A stretch of 36,879 bases of DNA. It comes from an uncultured Syntrophaceae bacterium (GTDB lineage: Bacteria > Desulfobacterota > Syntrophia > Syntrophales > UBA2185). The notes under the pieces are model-generated. The model was given only the letters and a program-made list of their open reading frames with translations, ran no database searches and had not been told where the DNA came from. Location: the NCBI GenBank assembly GCA_903893135.1, contig CAITLA010000042.1:1-36879 (forward strand), written 5' to 3'. Shown one piece after another: positions 16,638-25,130 of the stretch. A program made the position numbers and the translations under genes. Position 1 is the first letter of the stretch; the number at the start of each line of letters is the position of its first letter.

Positions 16638-17667
16638 GCCGAACCTGAAAGACATGTCCATGGCGGAGCTTGAGACCTTCATCTCGAGATTTGGCAAGGA
16701 AAAATACCGGGCACGGCAGATTATGAAGTGGCTTTACCAGTCGAATGCCGGATCCTTTGAGGATATGACAGACCTTTCCAAGGCCTTCCGGAATGAGATA
16801 CATGATGCAGCGAGAATCGCCGAGCCGGAGATTGTAAAAACACAGGTCTCAAAGGACGGCACAAAAAAGATCCTCTTCGAATTGGAAGACGGTCTTTTTA
16901 TTGAAAGTGTCCTCATTCCAGGAAAGAATCACTGGACGGTTTGCGTTTCTACGCAGGCTGGATGTCAGATGGGGTGTACATTCTGTATGACCGGCAGGCA
17001 GGGATTTAAGAGAAACCTCCTCCCCTCGGAAATAACGGGACAGATAACAAAACTCCGGGCGGAGACGCCGGAGGGAGAAAATATAAAGAACATAGTCATG
17101 ATGGGAATGGGGGAACCTCTGGCCAACTATGAAAATACCCTTAAGGCAATCAGGATAATCACCTCCGAGATCGGATTCGGTTTTTCCCACAGGAAAGTCA
17201 CCGTATCGACCTGCGGGATTGCGCCGATGATAGAGCAGCTCGGTAAAGATATATGCGTCAATCTCGCGATTTCGCTAAATGCCCCGGATGATATTACGAG
17301 AAGCAATCTCATGCCTATCAATAAAAAGTATCCCATAGAAACACTTCTTGATGCCTGCAGGAATTATCCCATGCCTGGGCGGCGAATGCTCACATTCGAA
17401 TACATTCTTATTGCCGGCGTGAATTCGAGGCCGGAAGATGCGGAAAAACTGGCGCGTCTCCTAAAAGGGATGCGATGCAAGATTAACCTGATCGCTTTCA
17501 ATGAATTTCCCGGTTCAAGATTCAGAGCGCCTTCTCTGGATGAAATGCGGGTCTTTCAGCAGATTCTCCTCGACCACCATTACACGGCCATCATCCGGGC
17601 GAGTAAGGGAAGCGATATCCTGGCAGCCTGCGGCCAACTGAGCGGCCAGAGGAGCGAAAGGGGGTGA
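16630..17667 (+). CDS. rlmN: 23S rRNA/tRNA adenine C2-methyltransferase RlmN
   Basis: 345 residues from a TTG at 16630, which overlaps the end of icd by 8 bases and gives the family-typical beginning MVKPNLKDMSMAELE; an ATG at 16654 is the alternative. It is a radical-SAM enzyme methylating A2503 of 23S rRNA and A37 of some tRNAs. The radical-SAM cluster motif is CQMGCTFC (CxxxCxxC). The family signatures GMGEPLANYEN, VSTCGIAPMI and the C-terminal methyl-carrying Cys in DILAACGQLSG are intact. The frame extends upstream inside icd to 16546, but that part has no RlmN resemblance. Confidence 0.96.
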   Translation: MVKPNLKDMSMAELETFISRFGKEKYRARQIMKWLYQSNAGSFEDMTDLSKAFRNEIHDAARIAEPEIVKTQVSKDGTKKILFELEDGLFIESVLIPGKNHWTVCVSTQAGCQMGCTFCMTGRQGFKRNLLPSEITGQITKLRAETPEGENIKNIVMMGMGEPLANYENTLKAIRIITSEIGFGFSHRKVTVSTCGIAPMIEQLGKDICVNLAISLNAPDDITRSNLMPINKKYPIETLLDACRNYPMPGRRMLTFEYILIAGVNSRPEDAEKLARLLKGMRCKINLIAFNEFPGSRFRAPSLDEMRVFQQILLDHHYTAIIRASKGSDILAACGQLSGQRSERG

Positions 17668-17771
17668 TGGAGAAACGCGGACTACCATGAGATGAGAAAC
17701 GATTGTGCATCTCTTATCAGCACACACTTACTTACCGCTTACAGATTGAGGATCAAAAGGAGGAATACTGT

Positions 17772-19100
17772 ATGCCTGGAGTCTTCAAAGATTATGCAAA
17801 GAACAAATTAAAAAAACCGGCGCCTCTGAAAGGAATCAGGGTAATAGAGGTCTGTACACTGCTCTTCGGACCGGCAGGCCCATCGTTTCTGGCCGAAATG
17901 GGAGCTGAAGTGATCAAGATCGAATTACCCCCTGCGGGAGATGTAACGCGTTCCCTGAATCCCTTCGGATGGTTTTTCAAGGAACAAGGCCCGATGTTCA
18001 TGCACATCAACCCATCCAAATATTACATGGCCCTGGACCTGCACAAGGATATGGCCCAGAATATCTTCAAAGAGCTCTGTGCCAAAGCGGATATTGTCGA
18101 GTTCAACCTACGGCCCGCGGTAACGAACCGCTGGAACATCGGTTATGAAGATATCAAGAAAGTAAACCCCGGCATAATTTACATTGAGAAAAACGGATTC
18201 GGCCAGTGGGGCCGCTACGCCGAGGAGGACCGCCCTTCTAACGACGGCGCAGCGCAGGCGCTCTCGGGCTATGCCTGGATGTCAAGTTTTTCCAAGAGAC
18301 CCCCGCTCAAGCAGAGCATCTGGATCTGCGACGTATACGGAGCGATGATGGGTGAAGTTGCCGTGCTGGCGGCCCTTCATCACCGGAAAAGAACCGGCAA
18401 GGGGCAGTTTATAGAAATGTCACAGAGTGAAAATATCATGCGTGCCATGGGGTGGATCTGGCCCTACCAGCAGATGACAGGCAAGGGGGCGGAACCATCG
18501 GGGAACAGGGATCAGTGCATCTGCCCTGCCGATACGTTCCTTTGTAAAGACGGCAATTTTGCCGCCCTTGCGGCGCCGGCCCCGGATGAATTTAAGGGTC
18601 TATGCGCGGCCATGGCTAAGCCGGAACTGGCTGACGATGCCCGATTCAAGGATCATACGACCAGGCTCAAAGATGAAAATGCCCTGGCAATCCTCAAGAT
18701 CATCGCCGGCTGGGCAGTAGGGAAGACAGCCGACCAGATCGAGAACCTGGGCAAGAAGCACGGTTTCGCTGCTACCCGGCTTCACAACGCCAAAGATGAA
18801 TTCGAAGATCCCCACCGCAGGGATCGAGGCTTCATCAAAGAGATTGACGACCCCATGTACGGAAAGTATGTCGATCACGAAATCCCCATAATGATGTCCA
18901 AAACGCCGCCCAAACATCGCTGGACCGTAAGGCCTGTGGGTTTTGACAATGACTTTATCATGACCAAGATCCTGGGCAGAAACCAGACCCAACTGGACGA
19001 ACTCTATACGCACGGTGTCCTGGGAAGATGGAAGGACCAGCAAGGCCGCAGGCCGCCCCCAGATTGGGACGGGCAATCCGGCGCTATATTAAGGAGGTGA
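17772..19100 (+). CDS. Class III (CaiB/BaiF-type) CoA-transferase, subunit 1
   Basis: 442 residues from ATG 17772 with AGGAGG 8 bases upstream. The family moves CoA between carboxylic acids through a covalent aspartyl-CoA intermediate. Signatures are LKGIRVIEVCTLLFGP, FLAEMGAEVIKIE, DLHKDMAQNIF, GFGQWGRYAEEDRP, and the catalytic Asp in SNDGAAQALSG (about Asp158). It is followed six bases later by a diverged paralogue (19107). Adjacent class III pairs are known to form two-subunit CoA-transferases, for example benzylsuccinate CoA-transferase BbsEF. The acid substrate cannot be read from sequence. There is no neighbour in this operon besides the paralogue. Confidence 0.92.
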   Translation: MPGVFKDYAKNKLKKPAPLKGIRVIEVCTLLFGPAGPSFLAEMGAEVIKIELPPAGDVTRSLNPFGWFFKEQGPMFMHINPSKYYMALDLHKDMAQNIFKELCAKADIVEFNLRPAVTNRWNIGYEDIKKVNPGIIYIEKNGFGQWGRYAEEDRPSNDGAAQALSGYAWMSSFSKRPPLKQSIWICDVYGAMMGEVAVLAALHHRKRTGKGQFIEMSQSENIMRAMGWIWPYQQMTGKGAEPSGNRDQCICPADTFLCKDGNFAALAAPAPDEFKGLCAAMAKPELADDARFKDHTTRLKDENALAILKIIAGWAVGKTADQIENLGKKHGFAATRLHNAKDEFEDPHRRDRGFIKEIDDPMYGKYVDHEIPIMMSKTPPKHRWTVRPVGFDNDFIMTKILGRNQTQLDELYTHGVLGRWKDQQGRRPPPDWDGQSGAILRR

Positions 19101-19106
19101 TGAAAC

Positions 19107-20456
19107 ATGGCAGACTACAAGAGAGCAAAATGGTCGGCATGGGCAGACAATATCAGGTCACTTGATGATCCGGCACACAACTTTGAAAAACCCGAGGCCC
19201 TGGATGACCTTGTCGTAATCGATTTGAGTTCGCGGAGCATGGCAGGATGTTTCTGTTCTTCCATGCTGTCAGAACTCGGCGCAGAGACTATTCGCATCGA
19301 ACCGCCGGGGGGCGACCTCGTCAGGACCTACTCCCCCAACGGGATAATGGTAAAGGATACAGGACTCGCGTATCTCCAGGAGGGGCGAAACAAGTACCAT
19401 GTAACGCTGAACATGGAGACGGAAGAAGGGAGAGACATACTGAAATCTCTTGCCGCCCAGGCGGACGTACTTATCGAGACCTATCCGGCAGGAACTATGG
19501 ACAAGTGGGGAATCGGCTACGAGGCGCTCTCAGAGATCAATCCCCGCCTCATCTTTGCATCGATTTCCACCTTCGGCCAGTTTGGTCCGGAGAGCAAAAG
19601 AAAGCAGTATGATTATGACAACGTTTCCCAGGCACGCTCCAGCATACAATATGCGACAGGAGAGGTACTGCCTGAAGGAAAGACTGTAAACGATGTGCCA
19701 CACGCCGTTCCCACAAAGGCCGGGCCATGGATAGCGTGGGCCGTTTCCGGCACTTTCGCAGCCATGGGCATTCTGGCAGCCCTTTATCATAGGGATATGA
19801 CAGGCGAGGGCCAGGCAATTGACGTATCCACACCAGAAGCTTACGGCCGCCTGAATGATTATCAGCTCATGTGGTATGGCGAGGCCGGCGTGATCAATGA
19901 GCGCTTCGGCAGCCTTGATACAGCTTTATGGCTGTATGGCTTTTATCCGACCAAGGACGGCGGCGTCTTCCTCGGAGGTCTCCGCCTGGAGATGTGGAAA
20001 GCCTTCGTGGATATTATTGGAAAATACGACGAGTGGAAGGCTGAAGAATGGACGACGCTCGCGCCTTTCATGAAAAAAGACTGGCAGCTCAAGTATCAGT
20101 CCATGATCGATCCGCTGACGGCACAGTACACAAGTGAAGAACTCACAAAAAAATCTGTTGAATATGCGAAAAGCGGCAGGCTGGCGCCCATCACTCCCGT
20201 CGTAGCGGAGATCGTGTCGCCATGGAAAGCTATGCAAGATGAAAACTGGCTGGACCGGGGCATGTTCACACCGGTTCAGGATCCTGTCTACGGCTCTGTT
20301 TTTTGTGCCCAGGCACAGTGGAAGGCAACGGAAACGCCGCCGAGAACAAAATGGGCCTGTCGACCAATAGGTTACGACAATGGATTCATATACCTCAAGT
20401 ATTTTGGATATGGCCCGGTGAAGCTCAAGGAACTGGGAGGCAAGGGTATTATCTAA
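19107..20456 (+). CDS. Class III (CaiB/BaiF-type) CoA-transferase, subunit 2
   Basis: 449 residues from ATG 19107 with AAGGAGGTGATG just upstream. It is homologous to the preceding gene: LDDLVVIDLSSRSMAG, LSELGAETIRIEPPGGDL, IETYPAGTMDKWGIG, STFGQFGPE. The candidate catalytic Asp is Asp171 in DYDNVSQARSS, in the same DxxxQA pattern as Asp158 of the partner. Glycine content after the Asp is lower than in the partner (SQARSS against AQALSG), so the two subunits may not be equally active. It is tightly coupled to the first gene and followed by gene debris. Confidence 0.91.
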   Translation: MADYKRAKWSAWADNIRSLDDPAHNFEKPEALDDLVVIDLSSRSMAGCFCSSMLSELGAETIRIEPPGGDLVRTYSPNGIMVKDTGLAYLQEGRNKYHVTLNMETEEGRDILKSLAAQADVLIETYPAGTMDKWGIGYEALSEINPRLIFASISTFGQFGPESKRKQYDYDNVSQARSSIQYATGEVLPEGKTVNDVPHAVPTKAGPWIAWAVSGTFAAMGILAALYHRDMTGEGQAIDVSTPEAYGRLNDYQLMWYGEAGVINERFGSLDTALWLYGFYPTKDGGVFLGGLRLEMWKAFVDIIGKYDEWKAEEWTTLAPFMKKDWQLKYQSMIDPLTAQYTSEELTKKSVEYAKSGRLAPITPVVAEIVSPWKAMQDENWLDRGMFTPVQDPVYGSVFCAQAQWKATETPPRTKWACRPIGYDNGFIYLKYFGYGPVKLKELGGKGII

Positions 20457-20459
20457 ATA

Positions 20460-20668
20460 ATGACACATCCCAGACGGGCTACCGCCATGTTCCGGCCGGA
20501 ATTCTATCCCCACCGGCCGGAACATATCGAATTAACCCAGACCCACATATCCTATATTTTCATCGCCGGAGATTACGTATATAAGGTCAAGAAGGCCATT
20601 GTTTCGAGTTTCTCGATAATTCCTCTTTACGCTCTTAGTTGATTTTTTAGGGCAGGAAACCCGGGAGG
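20460..20668 (+). pseudogene. Decayed 5' end of a phosphotransferase/AAA-ATPase-type gene
   Basis: The frame from 20460 (or ATG 20487) reads MFRPEFYPHRPEHIEL, then THISYIFIAGDYVYKVKKAI. This is the conserved beginning of bifunctional aminoglycoside-phosphotransferase-like/P-loop proteins, usually about 500 residues. After KKAI the family continues with an FGFLD-type motif; here that motif (FEFLDNSSL) appears in a different phase, around 20603-20640, showing a frameshift followed by stops. The rest is gone: bamD ends at 20670 on the other strand. It is a truncated and frameshifted remnant of about 60 codons. Confidence 0.7.
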
Positions 20669-20669
20669 G

Positions 20670-21398
20670 TTATTTTGTGCTTTTTGATTCTTTCTTGCTC
20701 GCCTCTTCCTGGGTAAGTCGCTTCTTTGTTTCACCGATGAAGTAAGATACCTTGTAGTCCAAACCAAGATTTGCATAATCCTTCGCAATTGTCTCAAATC
20801 TTTTCAGGGCGGATTTATACTGCTTTTTCTTGAAGTAGAAGTGACCTACGTAGAATTCGTGTTCTGCAAGATTCTTTTTACATTCCCGAAGCGTCTTCTC
20901 TGCCATCAAGGAAAATTTACTGTTAGGAAAGCGCGCAATAAGTCTTTCAAATTCTTTTCTGGCTTTGTTTGCCTCGGTCTGATCACGGTCTATGCTATAC
21001 ATCTGCTTATAGTGGCACATGCCAAGCTGATAAATCGCGTAAGGCACATTCTCATGCGTTGGATGGAGGTTGATGAAGTCGTTGTAGGCCAGCTCGGCCT
21101 CCCCATACTCCTCATCACTGAAATGCGAATCGGCAATACCCAACTCCGCAAGGAGGGCAAGCTTACTTAGCGGATACTGATCCCTCACCTTTTGGAAATA
21201 TTCAATTGCCCTCTTGTACCAGCCATTCTGATACGCGTCATATCCCTTCTGATAAAGCTGCTCCGGTGTGCCTTTTGCCCTGTCGGGCTTCTCCCACAGA
21301 TGCGTAATATGAGTCCACAAGCCACATCCGGAAAGAGAAAATACCGCGATAATGACAAAAATTAAAACTGTATTTTTCCTGCGCACTTTTTCAGCCAT
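20670..21398 (-). CDS. bamD: Outer-membrane assembly lipoprotein BamD
   Basis: 242 residues with a lipoprotein signal ending LSGC (Cys about residue 25). It is followed by TPR-like helical repeats typical of BamD/ComL/YfiO: YQKGYDAYQNGWYKRAIEYF, YPLSKLALLAELGIADSHF, EAELAYNDFINLHPTH, VPYAIYQLGMCHY, FERLIARFPNSKF and a final KKQYKSALKRFETI. Family length and order are normal. The protein is the essential accessory subunit of the Bam complex inserting beta-barrels. It starts three bases after the trxA stop, so trxA and bamD form an operon. Confidence 0.95.
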   Translation of the reverse strand: MAEKVRRKNTVLIFVIIAVFSLSGCGLWTHITHLWEKPDRAKGTPEQLYQKGYDAYQNGWYKRAIEYFQKVRDQYPLSKLALLAELGIADSHFSDEEYGEAELAYNDFINLHPTHENVPYAIYQLGMCHYKQMYSIDRDQTEANKARKEFERLIARFPNSKFSLMAEKTLRECKKNLAEHEFYVGHFYFKKKQYKSALKRFETIAKDYANLGLDYKVSYFIGETKKRLTQEEASKKESKSTK

Positions 21399-21401
21399 TG
21401 A

Positions 21402-21734
21402 TCACAAAGCCTTCTTGATCAACCCTTCGAGACGTTCCTTTGGAGAAAGGCCCACGAGCTTATCCATCATATCACCCTTATTGAACAGGATGAGAGTCGG
21501 TATGCTCATTACACCATAGGTCGTAGCTGTTTTGGGATTGTCATCAATATTTATCTTTCCTACTTTAACGCGGCCCTTATATGCCTCTGCGAGGTCTTCC
21601 ACAACAGGCCCAACGGCCCGGCAGGGACCACACCATGGTGCCCAGAAATCGACAAGAACGGGCTTTTCCGATTTGAGCACCTCCTGTTCAAAATTGGCGT
21701 CCGTAAACTGAACCAGGGATTCCCCTTTGGCCAT
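21402..21734 (-). CDS. trxA: Thioredoxin
   Basis: 110 residues, a single thioredoxin fold with active site WCGPCR (about residues 34-39) and cis-Pro in SIPTLILF. It lacks a signal peptide, so it is a cytoplasmic disulfide reductase. GAGGAGG lies six bases before the ATG at 21734. A promoter candidate lies at 21766-21795. It is the first gene of the trxA-bamD unit, divergent from the nucleoside phosphorylase. Confidence 0.97.
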   Translation of the reverse strand: MAKGESLVQFTDANFEQEVLKSEKPVLVDFWAPWCGPCRAVGPVVEDLAEAYKGRVKVGKINIDDNPKTATTYGVMSIPTLILFNKGDMMDKLVGLSPKERLEGLIKKAL

Positions 21735-21765
21735 GCTGCATCCTCCTCGACAACTTTATAAGACT

Positions 21766-21795
21766 CTAATACTATAATGCCACAAAGGATGTCAA
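21766..21795 (-). promoter_or_regulatory. Sigma-70-like promoter of trxA-bamD
   Basis: Minus-strand TTGACA (21795-21790), an 18-base spacer and TATTAG (21771-21766). The start would fall near 21759, giving a short leader of about 25 bases. Confidence 0.5.
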
Positions 21796-21817
21796 ACGCA
21801 ATTTATTATCCTGTATT

Positions 21818-21846
21818 TTGACAGACACAAATGAATCTGGTATAAG
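21818..21846 (+). promoter_or_regulatory. Sigma-70 promoter of the nucleoside phosphorylase operon
   Basis: A perfect TTGACA (21818-21823), a 17-base spacer and TATAAG (21841-21846), the best match in the window. The expected start near 21853 is about 30 bases before the gene. It is back to back with the trxA promoter. Confidence 0.75.
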
Positions 21847-21884
21847 GACACATCATCAATGACAGGAGTCTCTTGGAGAATCAA

Positions 21885-22595
21885 ATGGCACCTCTGGGCA
21901 TCATATCCGGCATAGTTCTTCTGCAAGGCAAAGGTATCTTCGATAATCTGGAAGAAAGGGAAATGGCAACTGAATTTGGCAAGGCCCTCGTCTTCATCTC
22001 GGATGCCATCGCATTCATACCGAGACACGGTAAAGACCGACGGCACCATATCCTTCCTCACCTTATTAATCACCAAGCCAATCTCAAGGCGTTGACGGAT
22101 CTCGGTGTTAAAGAGGTCATCAGCGTCAATTCTACGGGATCCCTCAAGAGAAATCTGGCACCCGGTACGTTTGTCATACCGGACGACTTCCTCGTGCTTA
22201 CGGGCACACCCACCACAGTCGGCGGACGGGCATTCCACATCACACCAAGACTGGATGAAGAAGTACGGCAGAAGTGGATAGCCGCAGCAAAGGATTGCGG
22301 AATTGATGTCGTAAATGGAGGAGTATACTGGCAAACGAAAGGCCCCAGATTTGAGACGAAGGCGGAAATCAGAATGATGTCCCAGTTTGCCGATGTGGTC
22401 GGTATGACCATGGCGAGTGAGGCAGTCGTTGCGCAGGAATTGGGACTATCATATGCGTCCTTATGCTCCGTGGACAACTATGCGAATGGCCTCGGAGAAA
22501 GAGAATTGGCGGTGGATGAAATACTTCAGCATGCCCGGAGAAATGCTGATGTAGTATTAAAAATAGTCACGAGATACATGGAAAGGAGAAAATGA
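21885..22595 (+). CDS. Purine nucleoside / methylthioadenosine phosphorylase family protein
   Basis: 236 residues from ATG 21885 with GGAG six bases upstream; a TTG at 21873 with its own GGAG is possible. It belongs to the trimeric PNP/MTAP family, which splits purine nucleosides with phosphate. Signatures are FIPRHG (phosphate site), NHQANLKALTDLGVKEVIS, NSTGSL, IPDDFLVLTG, YWQTKGPRFETKAEIRM and GMTMASEAVVAQELGL. The purine-recognition loop reads SVDNYANGLG; the Asp there hints at 6-aminopurine substrates such as methylthioadenosine, but this is a tentative reading. The usual N-terminal glycine motif is altered to LGIISGIVLL. It overlaps the next gene by four bases. Confidence 0.88.
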   Translation: MAPLGIISGIVLLQGKGIFDNLEEREMATEFGKALVFISDAIAFIPRHGKDRRHHILPHLINHQANLKALTDLGVKEVISVNSTGSLKRNLAPGTFVIPDDFLVLTGTPTTVGGRAFHITPRLDEEVRQKWIAAAKDCGIDVVNGGVYWQTKGPRFETKAEIRMMSQFADVVGMTMASEAVVAQELGLSYASLCSVDNYANGLGERELAVDEILQHARRNADVVLKIVTRYMERRK

Positions 22596-23110
22596 TGAAA
22601 TTTTCCACGAAAGGGGACGGAGGAGAAACAAGTTTATTAGGCGGGCAGAGAGTCCCTAAATACGATCCCAGGCCGGAGACCTACGGGGTATTGGACGAAG
22701 CAAGCTCCGCACTTGGGGTAGCCAGAGCCACAACAAAAAACCAGAAGATCAAAGACATTATACTCAGCGTGCAGAAAGACCTGCTCATCATGGGGGCGGA
22801 GCTTTCCAGCGTTCCGGAAGATATTCAAAAGCTAACGCGCAGGATTGGGGAAGAAGACGTTAAGCGCCTGGAACAAATTATTGACGAACTGCAGAAGAAT
22901 ATCACCTTGAAAAACGAATTTATCTACCCCGGGGAAACGCCAGTATCGGCCGGGATAGATGTGGGAAGAACCATCATAAGAAGGGCCGAGAGAAAAGCTG
23001 CCAGCCTCAAGAATGAAGGACTCCTTCAAAGTACCGAAATCAACAGATACCTCAACAGATTGGCAGACATGCTATTCGTGCTCGCTCGGTACGAAGAGCA
23101 GAAAGGTTAA
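22592..23110 (+). CDS. Cob(I)yrinic acid a,c-diamide adenosyltransferase, PduO type
   Basis: 172 residues, overlapping the upstream phosphorylase stop as ATGA. It transfers adenosyl from ATP to cob(I)alamin. N-terminal nucleotide motif STKGDGGETSLLGGQRV (residues 5-21), VLDEASSALGVAR, then the conserved VGRTIIRRAERK and the C-terminal YLNRLADMLFVLARYEE. This is the PduO/MMAB family, not CobA/BtuR. Adenosylcobalamin would serve mutases or ribonucleotide reductase. Pairing with an MTA/PNP-type phosphorylase suggests shared handling of adenosyl-derived by-products, but that is inference. Confidence 0.95.
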   Translation: MMKFSTKGDGGETSLLGGQRVPKYDPRPETYGVLDEASSALGVARATTKNQKIKDIILSVQKDLLIMGAELSSVPEDIQKLTRRIGEEDVKRLEQIIDELQKNITLKNEFIYPGETPVSAGIDVGRTIIRRAERKAASLKNEGLLQSTEINRYLNRLADMLFVLARYEEQKG

Positions 23111-23112
23111 CG

Positions 23113-23547
23113 CTAAAACGCCCCCAGTTGGCATGGTTTAACCTTAATCTTTAAGGCCTCACATGCCGATGAAACCCCCATTTTCGGAATGCCGAATTTT
23201 TCAGCAATACTCCAGGCAGTGGCGCAGGGAAGACGGTCGTTCACAAGAGCGCCGCGTATGGCCCCTTCCAGATCAGCTTGAACGGTTTCTGCAGGTTTGA
23301 CAGCCATCTTTTGCGGGCTGTAACCGAAAAGTCCTAACTGACATTTGCTTAGTTCGATCTCCATAAGATCAATAGTGACACCGACTTCCTTCATAGTCAC
23401 GCCCAGTTCTGCGGCAGTATTGCTTGCATCGGCACAGGCGATTTTGCCGGCGGCAGTTTTTTTCTCCAGCGCTCCGGCAATCTCCTGATTCAAGCTGATG
23501 CCGGACGAATGTTTAGCTTTATAATTTCCTCTGTCTCCGTGTGTCAT
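23113..23547 (-). CDS. Conserved hypothetical protein with two CQLG repeats
   Basis: 144 residues, function unknown. It is built from two similar halves. The first runs from KIACADASNTAAELGV to KCQLGLFGY, the second from RLPCATAWSIAEKFGI to PCQLGAF. Each half has an early Cys, a helix-turn-helix-like stretch (A-x-x-A-E-x-G-V/I), and ends in CQLG-x-F. The Cys pairs could bind metal, and the helical pattern resembles small winged-helix regulators, but neither is shown. GGAG lies 9 bases before the ATG at 23547. It is co-directional with the upstream paaK-like ligase with a 51-base gap and converges on the cobalamin adenosyltransferase, two bases away. Confidence 0.7.
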   Translation of the reverse strand: MTHGDRGNYKAKHSSGISLNQEIAGALEKKTAAGKIACADASNTAAELGVTMKEVGVTIDLMEIELSKCQLGLFGYSPQKMAVKPAETVQADLEGAIRGALVNDRLPCATAWSIAEKFGIPKMGVSSACEALKIKVKPCQLGAF

Positions 23548-23598
23548 TTTTGTATTCTCCGAATTTGTTTATTCCTTTACAGATTGCCCCTTCCCCAT

Positions 23599-24897
23599 CT
23601 ATTCCTTTCTATTATCGATAACCCGAATTGCCTTCCCTTCAGTGGCGGGAATACTGCCAGGTTCGACTAACTTCACTCTTGGTGTGATCAGAATATCAGC
23701 CTTCAATTCATCAATAACCCTTTTTCTCAGATTTTCAAGGGGCCTTAAATCACCGGTAAAGACCTCATTCTGCACCTCTACCTTTACGGTCATGTAATCA
23801 TCATAACCTTCTCTTTCCAGAATAATCACAAAATTATTGCCTACGCCAGGTATTTCCATCAGCTTCTTTTCAATCTGGATAGGGAATATATTGACCCCCT
23901 TGATAATCATCATATCATCTGTCCGACCTTTGATACGCTCGATCCTCCGGTGAGTTCTCCCGCATGCGCACGTTCCGGGGATAATGCGCGTCAGGTCCTT
24001 TGTACGATACCTGATGATGGGCATACCCTCCCTCATCAGTGTAGTCATAACAAGTTCCCCCTCTTCGCCGTCGGAAACGGGCGTTAGGGTTTTCGGATCT
24101 ATGATTTCCACGAAATAATGGTCTTCCCAGATGTGCATTCCATCCTGACAGGGACATTCGAAAGACACACCCGGTCCGTTCATTTCCGAAAGGCCATAGG
24201 AGTTGTAAGCCTTGAAACCATAAAACTCTTCGATTTTTTTTCTCATCCTTTCCGAATGCGGTTCGGCGCCAATAAAAGCGATCCTGAGTTTTGTATCCCT
24301 TACGGGATCGACCTTCAATTCCTCAAAAACCTTTGAGAGATGAAGGGCGTAGCTCGGAATTATATGGATGGCTGTTGTACCGAAATCGCGCATCAATTGA
24401 ATCTGACGTTTGCTGTTGCCCGCCCCTGCCGGTATTACCAGGGCTCCCACCTTCTCGGCGGCATAGTGAAATCCGAGCCCGCCGGTAAAAAGACCGTAGG
24501 TCATCATGTTCTGGAAGACATCCGTCTTTCTCATGCCCGCCATATATACGCAGCGGGCAAGGACATCCGTCCATGCCTGGACGTCAGCGGCTGTATGAAA
24601 TACGACAATGGCCCGTCCGGTGGTCCCGGAGGATGCATGCATTCTGATCAGCTCATCCTTTGGAACGGCGATAAAACCATAAGGCCAATGATCTCTCAAA
24701 TCGTCCTTCGTGGTAAGAGGAATATTTCTGATATCGTCGAGAGATTTAACAAGATCAGCGTCCAGTCCAATTTCCTTGAACATCTTGTCATAATAGATGG
24801 ATTTCTGAGCCTTTTTGATTGTCTTTTTAAATCTTTCGAGCTGTATGGCTTCGAGCCTTTCACGAGCCATAATCTCAATATCTTTGTCCCAATACAC
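23599..24897 (-). CDS. paaK: Phenylacetate-CoA ligase-type acyl/aryl-CoA synthetase
   Basis: 433 residues from GTG 24897, chosen because GGGAGG lies six bases upstream and the product begins MYWDKDIEIMARERLEAIQ as in PaaK. A TTG at 24957 would add 20 residues unlike the family. It is an adenylate-forming enzyme (acid + ATP + CoA). Signatures are MHASSGTTGRA (P-loop, about residues 85-95), AFIGAEPHSERMR, YNSYGLSEMNGPGVSFEC, EGELVMTTL, IRYRTKDLTRII, CACGRTHRRIERIKGRTDD and IKGVNIFPIQIE. The C-terminal Lys region PATEGKAIRVID is present. In anaerobes these enzymes activate phenylacetate or other aryl acids; the true substrate is uncertain, as no aromatic-ring genes are adjacent. Confidence 0.93.
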   Translation of the reverse strand: MYWDKDIEIMARERLEAIQLERFKKTIKKAQKSIYYDKMFKEIGLDADLVKSLDDIRNIPLTTKDDLRDHWPYGFIAVPKDELIRMHASSGTTGRAIVVFHTAADVQAWTDVLARCVYMAGMRKTDVFQNMMTYGLFTGGLGFHYAAEKVGALVIPAGAGNSKRQIQLMRDFGTTAIHIIPSYALHLSKVFEELKVDPVRDTKLRIAFIGAEPHSERMRKKIEEFYGFKAYNSYGLSEMNGPGVSFECPCQDGMHIWEDHYFVEIIDPKTLTPVSDGEEGELVMTTLMREGMPIIRYRTKDLTRIIPGTCACGRTHRRIERIKGRTDDMMIIKGVNIFPIQIEKKLMEIPGVGNNFVIILEREGYDDYMTVKVEVQNEVFTGDLRPLENLRKRVIDELKADILITPRVKLVEPGSIPATEGKAIRVIDNRKE

Positions 24898-25130
24898 TTG
24901 ACGCCTCCCGTCCTCGCTCTTAATGTCACTCCTACAATTCGTTTCAAATTTTATCAAGATATTTTTACCTATTGTTTAACTGGTATATTTGATAATCTGG
25001 GCCTCCATGCAGCTAAGAACCGGCAGGCCTTTAAAAAGAAAAAAGTCTTGCTTTAAGAGGTACAGTCAAGTAGAAAAAATACACGATAATTATAATGCTA
25101 TAAATAGCTCAGTGGAGGAATTCGAGGAAT

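Noticed and set aside
21792-22334. 180-codon minus-strand frame opposite the nucleoside phosphorylase
   Set aside because: It is antisense to a conserved enzyme and would run through the promoter pair between trxA and the phosphorylase.
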